A stretch of DNA of 64,000 bases from Anthoceros angustus (GCA_010909165.1 MU008165.1:992001-1056000); one strand, 5' to 3'. Counted from the first letter of the stretch, positions 48,184 through 60,608 are shown. Notes: generated from the sequence alone by a model not told the origin. Program-made: numbers and translations.

Positions 48184-50690
48184 CGTGACCCACGGGCTTC
48201 AATTCGATCCCGCCATTCCAATTGCTCCACCATCCTCTCCTCTTCTGCACCGGAGGGAGCCTGGGAGCCTGGCCGGATTCGCTGCTGGGGGCTGGAAGCT
48301 TCATGGAAGCAGTAGCCACTTTTGTAGCTGTTTCTGTTTCTCAATCGTATTATTATCTCGGGGAGGTCGACGGGCTGGGCTTGGCTCGCAACGGAATGGA
48401 CGGATTGTCATCGCCGTTTTGATTGTAGGTACCCTTGGAGGAGTAGTGGTGGTACCGGTACAAGTCTCTCTGTCCAACATCGCCTGGGCCTGCACCATCG
48501 GCGACTCAAGGGAGGCAGGTAGACTTGTCTGAGCTTAGAGTCTCAGTTTTTTTGTGAACAGGGTAGAAGATGGAGCTGCTCGTGATGGACTCCCTTCATT
48601 GGGGGGCCTGGAGTCCGCAACTATATATACTGTCACCAGGTCCTGTAACGTCTGGCAGGACATAATTACTCATCTTATGTATACTGACATCTGTGATATC
48701 ATAGAGGGGCTGGCCATGGAATGGGAATGGAAGTTACACCTCATAGCCGACGTCCCTCGACTGAGTGCATGCGCAGCTCATGAGGCTGTGCATGTGTGCA
48801 GGCTGCCATGGGGGAGCAGTCACAGCTTGCAGGCATTGCGGAGCGCAGAGTCGGAAGGATGCATATGCTGCATTCTCTCGGGCGAAGGCCCGGAAAGGCG
48901 TCATGCAACATGTCGGCTCTGCACAATATGCAGCTGGGGGGGTGGGTGCAGTGGCATTGCAAATTTTCTTGTTTTGCAGGCACATACATATTCTTGGTCC
49001 AAGCTCAGGGCCGGATCTAGCTGGCTCACGACGTACGTGGTAGATCCGAGCTGCCGGCCCTGCTCTAGACTAGACTGAACTGAACTGCTCCAGATGCTGT
49101 GGTCAGGAGTCTAGTTCAGATTGCATGCTCTAGATAAATTTATATTCTACATCTCTACACATGTGCTACGTAGTTAAGTTTACTCAGAGGAGCTGACTGG
49201 AACTGGGGAGTGGGAGTGGGAGTGGGAGTGGGACTGAGGCCGGAGCGACAGTTTTGGGGAGTCTCGTTTTTGAGGTGTCTGGAGTCCTGTAACTGGCCTC
49301 CGGATAGGGGAGAGTGATTTTCTTTGTTCATATGACAGCACCTAGTACTTGTATTATTTTGCAAGCATAAGCGCATGCATGCCATAGCTATAGCTAGCCT
49401 AGGGATCCAGGTGTACCTGCAGTTATGAGTAGTCCGTATGTATTTCGCTCAGCAGATGAGAGTGTCCTGTCCAGAATTCCACTGCACTTCCCCCAACCGC
49501 TTGCACCCTCCCACCCGGCTGCATACATGCATGAGACTTCGCACTGTGCTGACCTCACCCTGACCCTGACCTTGACCCTGCCCTTGCCCTTGCCCTTGCC
49601 CTTGCGAATGCGAAGTGGATGACATCCATGATCATGAGATGCTGGAGGTGCTCGTTGGGCCCGGGGGATCCAGCCTCTAGCTGCTCCAAGAATTGCGCAG
49701 ACTGCATGCGCACTGTCCCGATAGATTCTCGTCTTCGGTCGCAGCCAGGCATTGAACGTTGCAGCTGTCTGTAGCAGTTGCACACCACTTCTGAGCTCCA
49801 TGTGCAGCTCCACCGACTGGAAGCTGCATCGCATGCAGTGGTTCCGCTTCCTCTTCACGCACACCCCTTGGCTACCCGTGCTGGGCGCTGGCCCAGCCCT
49901 GATCAACGAGTCTGTTTAAACTGTCGCCCAGGAAAGAATCCATCATGCTGCTGCTGAGTGGCATAATCAATGTAGCGCCACCCGAGGGCCTGGAGCGGAT
50001 ACCTCAAAGTGTGTCTCTGCTTTTCGCCCCGCCATGTTCGATTGTGGGGCACAGGTGGCAGGCAATCGATTGCTCAACGATCACCGAGCCTGCCGTGTAA
50101 CAGGCCAGAATGATCACATTGCCAATGTGCCGTGCTCCAATGCTCTGGTTGCGGGTGAAATGCAGGCGAGTAATTAATTGGAGAGCGGCCAGTGGCTGCC
50201 TGCTGCCTTCTGCTTCGCTCGCAAGCCCAGGCTCCAGCCCACCTGGTCGGCCCGAGCCCGAGCCCGCCCCAGCCCCAGCCCCAGCCCCAAGCACTTCGTT
50301 TTTCTCCAGGTCTCCTGCTGACACCCGCAAGCCGAGACGAGCTTCCACGACCACAAAGGCACAAAGGCGCTTGAGTCGCGATTTCCTGGTCAAGGCTTCC
50401 AGGTCCACGCGACCGCGCCGTATGGCACTTGCACTTGCACATACACATAACACATAAACATCACCCTTTTCAATTACCGCACCCAACTTCAAACTTCCAT
50501 CATTGAATTCAAAGCCCGACAGCGCCTCGTCCCGAGGTCAAACCTCTTTTCTAACCACTCACCTTCCTATCACACTCCCCCGCGGTGGCACTGGCGACAC
50601 CCCCATCCTTCCTCGACCCCACCAACATGCTCACCCTAAACTAGTACTTCTTTCCGGTTCGGTAATAGGTATCCACATCCACTTTCCCAA
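48184..50690. other. Region downstream of the AHL gene, no confirmed gene
   Basis: The first part is probably the AHL 3' UTR. GGGAGT repeats lie at 49203-49235, a CCCTGA/CCCTTG run at 49555-49607 and CCCCAG repeats at 50262-50289. Two minus-strand open stretches (49906-49394 and 50492-50004) contain some mixed-composition text and could hold exons, but I recognise no family and no convincing splice structure. Confidence 0.4.
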
Positions 50691-52227
50691 CTTTACTCCC
50701 ACTAGGTTAAAATAAGTTAATTCAATTATCCAATTTTTCTACTCCTAGGTACTTTTTCATACCTAGCTAAATAGAGGGAAATGCTTGTATCATGTATGGC
50801 TTCAACAACTAATTATACCACAAGAAAAGCCAACCTTCTCATTTGTTTTTGGAACCTTAAATCTAGTGATCTACAACCCAAGTCTTTATTTTGAATATGA
50901 ATAAAACTAGATTTATATTATTTTTATTGCTAATATTTATTTCAAAAAAAATGATGCTATTCTAAATGATCACAACATATGTAACCTAAACTTAGAAGAG
51001 TTCTTGATGACATGTATTAAATATTATATTTTCAGTTATTTTTATAAAACATAAGTAACAACATAAAATACCCCAAAATCAAACTAAATTATTATGATGA
51101 GGATATGATATCCTAGAAAGAAGAATAATTTCAAAATAATAAAATTTTCATAATATAATTAAGGTCACAAAGCATATTCACAACATAATTTTGATTCAAG
51201 ATTATAGGATAACCTAAATAGGATCATAGTCAAAAACTAGAAATTTAGTTTATGATATCATGGTTTAATCATTAAAATAAAAGGATTATAGGCAATAGGA
51301 TGATGTAATGAAAAAATATTAATGATGAAATATTAATTACTCATTGAAAGACATTCATTCCTTGTGATATAGAACATTGAACATATGAAGTAGTACGGAG
51401 TATTGCTCTCTTGAAATTGTAGTGTTCTTTAATTTAGATCATAAATTTGATGTATTATATTTTAAAATTAAAAGAATGAGATCAAAATTAATAATCTATC
51501 AAGAAATAAAATGTGATATAGAAAAATATTGTAAGATGGTTTGTTTTTAGTGACACAATGTTGTAAGATGATTTGTACATATAGCTTATCATAATCCTTA
51601 AACTTTGAATTGAATAAAAACTAAATACTAGTATGCCATAGATAATTTCATAGGTAAGGATAGTTGTGTGTGAGAACTAGGTTGATACTGTATCTTAGAA
51701 TTCCAACTTATGTAATAGGTTTAATATATTTTATAATTTATTGATTTTTTTAAATATAACTGCACGTTGTCCCAAAACTTGTTGTGTTTTGAAGAGGGGA
51801 CAATTGTCAGTTATGACTCCACTAAACGGTTAAACTGCAACCAACGCTAGCTTGTCTTTTGGTCTTTTGGTCTCCAACTGCTTTCATGTTGTCCATAATT
51901 GTCACTTGGCTAGACGTGCCTTTTTGCCAGTTACCCCTTCCTCTTCCCATACTTCTCTTCTAGCCTCAAACATGCATGAGCTCAAAGCTCAATTTTGGTC
52001 AACTTGCATCACTTGATAGTACTAGCTTGACTATCAGCTGCTGAAGGAAGTGACAAACTTATTTAATTAGTGTGTGGCATTACTATCATGAATCTTGTGG
52101 CAATTTATGGAGAGCCTTTTTGCTCGTCTATGGTGCGAATATAGTAGTAGATTTTAGTTGATTTATATTAGATTTAGTTACCCAAATCAATGCATGCAAT
52201 TTCTACCAGCATTAGTGAGCTGGTTTC
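50691..52227. other. AT-rich spacer upstream of the root-cap-type gene
   Basis: The stretch is strongly AT-rich without open frames of note. The last 200 bp presumably hold the promoter of the downstream gene, but I cannot point to a defined element. Confidence 0.45.
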
Positions 52228-55200
52228 ATGGTAGTAGCCATGAGAAGAAGAAGTTGTCCTTGGAGTTGCATTCTACTTGTTGCCTTGTTCCTTCAAATAT
52301 TTCTGACCAATGGAGGTAAGAGTTCTCTTCACTAAATCACCTAGCTTAGCGCAATATTGAATGTGAGCTTCAATAACACAAGCAATCACCATGATTGAGC
52401 AGTTCAAGCTCTTACAAAAGGGACTTCTAGTTTTTCCATCAGCTCTGAAGATGATCAGGTACTTCAACTACATGAGAAAAATCTATTCGTAAAGTTCATG
52501 TTGTTATTTCAAAATTGATCTCAAAAAGTGGTACAAATGATATATTTCAGTTCAACTTCATCAATGGAGAAACAACAAGATACCCACAATATCCAGTAGA
52601 TGACTCTGGAACATATCCCGATGATTTACAGAATTGGCGAAATGCTGGTGCTAATGCTATCACATTCAATCATATGCGCCACCTTCTTCAAGGTATATTT
52701 CAAACTCATCTATGTATCCATATTCTCGAGACATGTTATCATATGCAATTTGCTAATTGTATTCTTTTCTATTGCTCTTGAGAACTAGTTTGAGAAATAG
52801 AAAAACGCATTCTTTCCTGTTGCTCTTGGAAACTAGTTCGAGTCTTGTTGCTCTTGGAAACTAGTTCGAGTAATGTAATCGCATCTGAGTAATGTAATGG
52901 CGTGTGAGCTGGTAAGCTCGTTCTTTTTTGTTGTGGTAAGCTCATTCTTTTTTGTTGCTCTTGGTTCCTCAGAACCACCAGGAGTAGTACAAGTTTCTGA
53001 TGCTATATCACTAGTTCAAGCACTACTGGATAAAAGTCCCCAGATCTACATCAATCAAAATATAGATATTGCTGGTAAGTGTTTCAACCCATACCAAGCA
53101 AGAAGAGAATTTCCAAATATGCCTGGTTGGAAATGTGTCACTTTTGTTTGTATGTGGATGCAATCTATTTTCAGTCTGACTATTTGTAAGCTTTGCAACC
53201 GGAACTGTCTTGATGTGGATTGGTGCAAACCGGTTGCGGTTGCAGGGGCAGCTCCTCTTCCTGATGTCACCAGCCAGATCACCATCACAGGAGTTTGTGT
53301 CGGTAACCCATGCAAGATCGATGCTGGGGGCACGGCCCAAATCTTTCTGGTTGGCATCAGCGGTTACCTCGTTCTCAAGGACCTGGAGATCACGGGAGGC
53401 CAGTGCAGCTCGGGTGCAGCCATCACTGTCTCAGGCACAGGCACAAGCACTGCTGGCACAGGGGGCAAACTTGTGTCCATCAATGTCAAGTTCTCAAACA
53501 ACACTGCCTCGGTACATAGTTATCCACCTCTGCCATAGAGCATCTCATTAGTCAGCAAAACACTTGCCTTATTAACCCGGTTTGCCTGAGCAGGAACGTG
53601 GAGGAGCTATCAACATCCAAGCTGGTGGCTCTGCTTACTTCCAAAACAGTGTCTTCTCGCAGAATAGGGTGAGTTCCACAAGCTCTTGTCTGATGCTCAG
53701 GTTGCTACTGAGTTTGTTGTGTTGAAACCCGAGACTGTGTACAGGCCATGAAAGGAGGCTCCGTGTACATAGGAGGCTCCGTGTACATAGGAGACTCCAG
53801 TGAGACATCCTCTGAGCGAGAAGCATACCCTGAGCAAGACGGGTGCGGATTCACCAGTTGTGCCACCTTCGTCAATACTGGATTCTCTGATGGTTGGGCA
53901 GACATGGGAGGTGCAGTCTATGTCGATGACTCTGCCCATACCTGTGCTCCCTCTGGAGGCGGCAGAATTGACTGTTCCACCTGCAGCTTCCGGAACAACC
54001 GAGCCACGGTTAGTCCTGGCACCCACTCTGCTCTGACATCACCTTCAGAGTCCAAAATTTGATTCCAGCATTGCCTAGTTCCCAGGAGCACAAGTAACCC
54101 AAGCTGTGATTGTCAGACATATGGTGGTGCTGTTCTTCTGGCATGGGAAGCAAGTGGCGCTGTGGGCTCCTTCAAGTGGAGTGCTTTTCACAACAACACA
54201 GCTGGGGTATGGTGTGCTTGCATCTTGCACCTTGCTCCTTGTGGTTGGTGTCCTCCCAAGGTTGTTGGTGTCCTCTGGCTGACAGCTTTAGATACACTCT
54301 CACTTGTGCTTCAGGAAGCTGGTGGGGATATCGCCACGCAGCCCGGCCAAGCAGGCAGCCCAGGAGTGCAGCTTTATGTCTATGCAACCGAGTTCAGTGA
54401 TAGCACTGCTCCGGTAGAATTCAATCCCTGCAAAATCCTAAGCAAACACTGTGTAAATGCACATCACGGTCGGCTCCCGCCGTTAAACAAATTCCTTCCT
54501 TGGCCCCCGTTTGCAACTACTGCTCAGTTCTCCGAAAATACTAGTCACATACCTGAAGTCCCACAGCTGGACTAAGCTGTGCACACTGACTGACGTTGTG
54601 AGCTCACTTGTTTGGCTGGGCAGTACGGAGAAGCAGTGGCAGTAGCACAGTTTGCAAATGCTTCTTTTTCAAATTCTGCATTCCGAGAATCTGCGGTATT
54701 GACCGTCTCGCGTCATGCATTCTATATACTATATGCTGTACACACCAAAGGCAGTTCAGTGTCACACGCATGCATTCACCGCACTCATCCTACTGGCTCA
54801 GAAGAATCCTGACTTTGTATAATCATCCTTATGGAAGGGATCGTACTCGGTGCTGTGTGAAGGAACCTGCAACTTCTGTCCGTCACAATCGTCGTCAGCA
54901 CAGGCAAGAAACCTTTCAGAAATAATTTTGCATGTGAACAGTCAGTCTTGATGATGGCTCTGACATCTGTCTCCACGCTACAACTCCAGGTTAGCGTTCA
55001 AGGAAATGGAAACAAGCTTGTGACTACAGGTACGTGAAGGAAGCATCTCCACACATCCTCGTAAGTGTAACATAAGATTGACCAAGCCATAGCCATACTG
55101 AAGATCCCTCTCGTCTCTGCAGGCACATGTCCCTTGCCGCCAGAATCTCTGTGTGGATGGTTACCCCCAGAATGTGCAACTCCACCACCACCTCCTCCAA

Positions 55201-57064
55201 GCAGCCCCCCACCACCAAGTCCTCCACCTCCGAGTCCTCCTCCACCATCCCACCTCCCCAAATTCTCCCCTCCTCCAAGCCCACCTCCACCGCCACCACC
55301 AGCCCCACCTCCACCCTCTCCTTCCCCACCACCACCACCACCACCACCACCAAGCCCACCTCCACCCTCTCCTTCCCCACCACCCCAAGCCCACCTCCAC
55401 CCTCACCACCACCACCAAGCCCACCTCCACCCTCACCACCACCACCAAGCCCACCTCCACCTCCCCCACCACCGTCATCCTCTCCCCTCCTCCCAGTTCT
55501 CCACCTCCCCAATTCCCCACCACCACCCTCTCCTCCACCACCCCGTCACCTCCACCGCCACCCTCACCTCCACCACCACCCTCACCTCCACCACCACCCT
55601 CACCTCCTCCACCACCCTCACCTCCTCCACCACCATCACCTCCTCCACCACATTCCCCTCCACCACCACGACATTCTCACCCCCCACCTGCTGCATCGCC
55701 GCCACCTCCTAAGAAGAAACCTGCCAAGTCACCACCTCCACCCAACGGTGCCACTGAGAGTGCACCACCAGCCCCGCCCCCGCCTACTGGAATAACAGGG
55801 GATCCCCATTTCTATGGCAACCACGGAGAGAGGTTTGATTTCCATGGCAGGGCCAATCACGACTACTGCATTGTCTCCGACAAAAATGTGCATATCAACA
55901 TGCACGTATTCCGTGGAAGGCGAAGGGGAGCCACAGTGAGTACATCCCCATGTCTCTCATACTTGCTCTGCTCGGGACCCTGCACCAACAGTTTCCCATC
56001 TAAGCTGGGAGCTCCCACCTCTCGTTTCCTCTCAATTGTGCGCAGTTCATCTCCAAGGTCGGTATCCTGTACAAGGACCTTGAGATACTGGTAGATGCAC
56101 AAGCTCAGCCCAACGAACCTCTGCTGGAGAACCAATGGACCGTGGAAATCGACGACGTAAGATTCCCAGGAGCCGAAAAACTAACAAGCTGTTTACTCCT
56201 CCTCAGGACTTGGCCACGACAGACTCTGACTACCAGCTGGTGTGCAGGCTCTGTACAAAGACAATACCTTCAACATGACGAGAAGTGGTGCCATTATAGC
56301 ACGTTCTCCCAAGGCAGTTAATGTGAAGGTGGAAGGAGAGCTGGACATCAAAATTCAGATCGCCCCTGCCACCTCTGGGAGTCATGCTTCTGGAGGCAAC
56401 TATGTGAGCTGAACTTCCTTGGCAGATTCTTCAAGTCTGATACACTCGTACCTTGTAACTCACTGACATCTTCTCTCCACATGGTGGCCATCCAGATCAA
56501 TGTTGCTATCCTGCAGCTGAAGGTTTCCCCAGCAGTGCATGGTGTGCTCGGTATGCTCCACAACCAAGGCCTTGGAAGACAAACTACAATACCACACGCT
56601 GCTTGCGATATGTGAAGAGCCGTTCGTCTCTGACACTTCCTGTCGTGGTGTTGATGTCCAGGCCAAACCTTCCGAGAGAATGCTAGACGGTTTGAGAAGG
56701 TCTATGATGCCAAGCACATGAAAGGTCAAAAAGAGAAGAAGGCAACCTTGGTGGATGGAGAAGACGAAGACTACGCAACGAGTGGCATCATGGCTGCTGA
56801 CTGCAAATTTGCAGCATTTGATATGGTAAGCGCTAGAACCGGGTCTCGCCCAATCTAGCTCCGTCTTGCTCACAGTCGCACCTTCACCAACTACTGCTGA
56901 TTTATCCGCAGAGCCAGAAGACATCAGGGAGTCGGGTTGATAGGGCCCTCTTCGAAAGAGCTCGCGACCTGTTTGCTTCTTGGACCAAAGCCGCGGATGT
57001 GTTTGAGGTCGTGAGCGGATGCTCCGGCTTTGGAGACACAGTATACCTGTGTTTGAACCAGTAG
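52228..57064 (+). CDS. Secreted beta-helix, polyproline and root-cap-domain protein
   Basis: Exon 1 (52228-52315) encodes a signal peptide (MVVAMRRRS then a hydrophobic core CILLVALFLQIFLTNGG). Later exons, including 52973-53074 and 53245-53511, encode repeats such as QITITGVC, YLVLKDLEITGG and GGSVYIGGSVYIGD, typical of a pectin-lyase-like right-handed beta-helix. A Pro-rich exon (about 55122-55935) leads into a root-cap (LEA-related, PF06830-type) domain starting GDPHFYGNHGERFDFHGRAN and DYCIVSD. The end of that domain is split over exons with HGVLG, QTFRENARRF and the last exon encoding SQKTSGSRVDRALFER, stop at 57062-57064. The extensin-like Pro region suggests a cell-wall or matrix role (inference). 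Introns are short. The Pro exon changes frame twice, so the product as given would not reach the root-cap domain. Exon joins between 53640 and 55120 are approximate. Confidence 0.7.
52760..52972 (+). repeat. Tandem repeats inside an intron of the root-cap-type gene
   Basis: TGTTGCTCTTGGAAACTAGT followed by TCGAG occurs two to three times between about 52763 and 52875. A second motif, GGTAAGCTCRTTCTTTTTTG, occurs twice at about 52912-52955. The array ends at the TTCCTCAG acceptor of the next exon (52973). Confidence 0.8.
55180..55790 (+). repeat. Proline-codon repeat region (CCACCT/CCACCA)
   Basis: About 600 bp consist almost only of C, A and T on the plus strand, encoding SPPPP-type repeats. 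The proline frame is phase 0 up to about 55380, phase 2 to about 55540 and phase 1 after that, where it joins the root-cap domain. The other two frames give His- and Thr-rich open text in the same interval. Confidence 0.9.
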
Positions 57065-57264
57065 GTGGGGCAGTGCTGGAGAAATCAATGGCAGAGTGGA
57101 GTGTTAGACAGTTCTGCCCTTCAGATTGACTCGAGCACAAGCATTACAGATTGGATTTGTAGATTAGACATGGTGTACCATAAAGTGGGCGCAAGAGATT
57201 TCCGTCACCAGGTCTCAGCTTAGCAATTTGCAACAAGTTGTTCGACTGTGATCAATGTTATCTG

Positions 57265-58935
57265 CTAGACTTGAGGAATTGAGCATGAGATCCGGACATT
57301 TTGTTTCTCACAATCGGGATGTGTCTGTATGTGTTGGAACGTGATGAGCTTGCAACTGCTAGTTTTGATATCCTCAAGCTCGTCAGCAGAGTCAGAGCTT
57401 AGCTCAATCAGGCTTTCTTTCCGTGCTGATAGATCTTGAGCACGATGTGCTTGCAAAACCCAGTCAGTGTGTATGACGGCGGAGACTGTCATGATCGCAC
57501 AGGTAGCCACAGCAGCCAAGAGACCAAGCCACAGCCCCAGCAGCCCTAGCTTAAATCCGAAAGCCAGAATCACTCCCACCGGGATGCCCACAAGGTAGAA
57601 AGCACCACCATTGACATAGGCCCCCATGGAGGGTCTGGCACTGCCCTTCAGCACGCCACAACATACAGTCTGAGGGAAGTTGCCCAGCTCCATGAGGCCC
57701 ATAATGGGCAGAATTTCAGCAACCTCGATCAGAATTTGGTTGTCAGAAGTGAAGAGCTTGCCCCAGCTGGAGCGGGCAGCAATCAGAAAAATCGCACCGA
57801 TGCAAGCAAATGCGATGCTCAGACCAAGAGTAGCCAGTGATGCATGATAAGCACCCAATGGACGATTAGCACCCAACTCATTGCCAACCCGAGTGCAAGC
57901 ACAGGCTGCCAGAGATACCTGCATCGCGTAGAACAGGGTGTCTCCATTCAACACAATGGCCATGGTGGCAACAGCCTCCTTGGCATTAGGCAGAAACACG
58001 GTGAGCAGAGTGAAGATTTCATAGCACCACCACTCCAAGCAAGTCATGAGACAGGAAGGTATTGCCAACTTCATCAGTGGGGCCCACTCCCTGAAGCTCT
58101 CTCGAGACCACGGGGTCCAAGATAACCGAACAACGCCCGACCTCACCATGTAGGCCAAAAACATGAGAATGAGAATGAAGTCCGTGAAGCAGCATGCTAA
58201 TGCGGTGCCTGGGGCTCCTAACCGAAATGGACCAAACACAAAGAGGTAGTTCACGGGTATGTTCAGCAACATGGCCACAGCCGTGATGATCATCATAGGC
58301 TTGGTGATGCACTGCGATCTCAAGTATATCCTAATGGGTGCTAGCAAAGACGTGGCCACAAGGTCTGGAAGCAGATATTTCAGATACGTCTTGGCGACAC
58401 TGGCTATGGCAGCATCCTGGCGGAAAAAGAGAAGAACTTCCTCTATGCTCAGCCAACTAATACCAACCGGGATACTTGTGAGCAGAAGCACGAGGATCCC
58501 CCGTTGCAGAGTCAGACCCATGTGCTTGTAACAACGAGCCCCATAGGCTTGGCTGCAAAGGGGCTCCATCCCTCCTGACAGCCCATTCAGAATAGAGAAG
58601 CCAGTGACGTTGGCATAGGTGAGAGCAAGTGTGCCACCAGCTAGCTCCAGGTCCCCGAGGCGGCCCAAATACAACGTGGACACAATGGAGCGGGAGAAAT
58701 AGAGCACATTCATGGCTGCTATGGAGGTTCCAATCTTCCTCTGTGTATCCAGCTCCAAAATTATCTGCTTCATGGTGGGCCATCTCTGAAGTGCATCTTC
58801 CACGTCCTCCAGCTCCCCAACTCCTGATGCTTTCGGGGCTTCAGCCGAAGAAACATTCAACAGAGCAGCTCGTGCATCATCAGGATCATCTTCGTCTGCT
58901 TCATAAGAGTCTGCCATGTTGGCTGCTGCACACAT
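57265..58935 (-). CDS. MATE family efflux transporter (DETOXIFICATION type)
   Basis: One uninterrupted frame of 556 residues starts at ATG 58935. After an acidic N terminus (about 75 residues, with DSYEADEDDPDD) come about twelve hydrophobic segments with the plant MATE layout, including the conserved GGMEPLCSQAYGA, GDLELAGGTLALTYAN and NGGAFYLVGIPVGV segments. Such proteins are proton- or sodium-coupled exporters of organic cations, flavonoids or hormones at the plasma membrane or tonoplast; the substrate here is unknown. The length fits the family (450-600). It is intronless, unlike its neighbours. It converges on the root-cap-type gene with about 200 bp between the stops. It looks intact. 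Confidence 0.92.
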   Translation of the reverse strand: MCAAANMADSYEADEDDPDDARAALLNVSSAEAPKASGVGELEDVEDALQRWPTMKQIILELDTQRKIGTSIAAMNVLYFSRSIVSTLYLGRLGDLELAGGTLALTYANVTGFSILNGLSGGMEPLCSQAYGARCYKHMGLTLQRGILVLLLTSIPVGISWLSIEEVLLFFRQDAAIASVAKTYLKYLLPDLVATSLLAPIRIYLRSQCITKPMMIITAVAMLLNIPVNYLFVFGPFRLGAPGTALACCFTDFILILMFLAYMVRSGVVRLSWTPWSRESFREWAPLMKLAIPSCLMTCLEWWCYEIFTLLTVFLPNAKEAVATMAIVLNGDTLFYAMQVSLAACACTRVGNELGANRPLGAYHASLATLGLSIAFACIGAIFLIAARSSWGKLFTSDNQILIEVAEILPIMGLMELGNFPQTVCCGVLKGSARPSMGAYVNGGAFYLVGIPVGVILAFGFKLGLLGLWLGLLAAVATCAIMTVSAVIHTDWVLQAHRAQDLSARKESLIELSSDSADELEDIKTSSCKLITFQHIQTHPDCEKQNVRISCSIPQV

Positions 58936-60608
58936 CTAGGTGCCGTTACGCACAAAGTTTGCTGCTTTCTTCTTTCTCAAGGCCTGCGTTTCCACAATGC
59001 AACCCACTGGAGTCACAAATCCACAATCTTCTCTGCATATCGCGCGATTAGCATACAACTTGATCAGAGAGTGTGTATTAGGTTGAACACCTTTTCTGCC
59101 AAGAGTTGCTCCCCAAAGCAAAATCAATACGGTCCCAAACTTGCTCTTGGTACGAGGCGTGCCTACTTCATGCTCCACTCTGCATAAGAAGATGAGTGAT
59201 AATGTCGTCCACGTTCAAGCCTGCGTGTGATCTGAGGAGCCTGCCATTTTGCTACCAGGCTATATGAGGGCCAGAGCAGGGAGAGCCCATTGGCCCAATG
59301 GAATCCCCGTAGACCTCTGCATGAAAGTGTGATGGAGAATCTTGATGCTCACTGGCGGAGATGGGTTTGGACACATTCCCTGAGAGTACAGAGCAGCGAT
59401 GGGAGAGGAATGGCTGGTGCCTGGTTCAGCCCACGCAGCTATGGGCGACAGCAATGGACACACAACTGATCCATTGCAAGCCATGCCTGGGTTCTATACG
59501 ACGGGCTGGCACGACAAACGCATCGTCTACTAGAGCACAGCATTTCCGTGATCACCTTTTCCATTGAGAGCGACCAGGTGCCGGCAGCATCGTCTGGAAA
59601 CCAAGACGAAGGCCCTTGTTGATGACCGGTGCCTGCCGGCAGGTGAAGCCGCTGCTGCTGCAGCAGCACGGGGCGCGTGACGCGAGCGGGCACACCATCA
59701 TTCCGACAAGACAAGGCAACAAAGACAAACCGAGACAGGACAACCCCTCGTGGGGCTCTCTCCCACCTTTACAGGAACCTCCGTGTAAGTTGCAACCAAC
59801 TCCCGTGCATCAACCGGGTTGAAGGTCCTCCGTCGGGCTCGCCCACAATTTTGGGCCGTCGTGACGTGTCTGTGCTTGTGCCTCTGCCTGGTAGGCCGTG
59901 CGGGACATGCATGCTATGCTTCCGGGCCAACCAAGCCCAGCTCACGATTGGAGGAGGAAAGTAGGGCATCCACGCCCCGCGTTCCGTCCGGGAGACGAGG
60001 TCGAATTGCTGGCCAGGCCTTTGGGCATGTTGGCTCCCACCTGGGCCGGTTGGATTGCAACTGTTTCTTGGTATCGGGAATTTGAAATCCTGCCTCTGCT
60101 GCCTGCTCTGTCAACGTTTGCTTGCCTGCATGATGGGATATTCCATCACCGTTTCCCACACCATACATCGGCCTCAATTCAAACGTCGTACTGCTCTGGC
60201 TTGATTCACGGAGATGCAAGCTGCTGCGATTGATACTCGTCTGACATCCAAACCATTCTTTCTGCATTGCTGGATGGCAATCGACAAAAGGCTCTGACAA
60301 CTCATTTTGCATGTGTGAGACAGTGGCAGGTGAAGACATCTCTGTGTGCCGGCAACATGAAATGCTTTCACCGGACGTTGCCTGGCCCCTTCCTTGATCT
60401 TGATGATTCATGCACGCAGAATGACATGCATTGATGTGGGTCTTACTCCTCGGATTTGCAGCCTCTCTGCGTTCCTACGTTCACTTGATTATTATTATTC
60501 AGTTCAGAGATGTTCAGAGGCTGTATCAGCTAAATCGCACTGGTGTCTGAGTAGCTTGTCAACAGTGTTGTTTTCACGTCCTTTGGCCCTGGGTTTCATT
60601 AGTTACAG
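58936..60608. other. Spacer between the MATE gene and the IQ gene
   Basis: The spacer should hold the divergent promoters of both genes. No conserved coding text is seen. Inverted motifs occur near 59627-59665 (TGCCTGCCGGCAGG and CTGCTGCTGCAGCAGC). A first exon of the IQ gene may lie here unseen. Confidence 0.4.

Noticed and set aside
47141-48319. 392-codon minus-strand frame over the AHL gene
   Set aside because: It is a shadow of a GC-rich coding region. The plus strand has clear AT-hook and PPC motifs.
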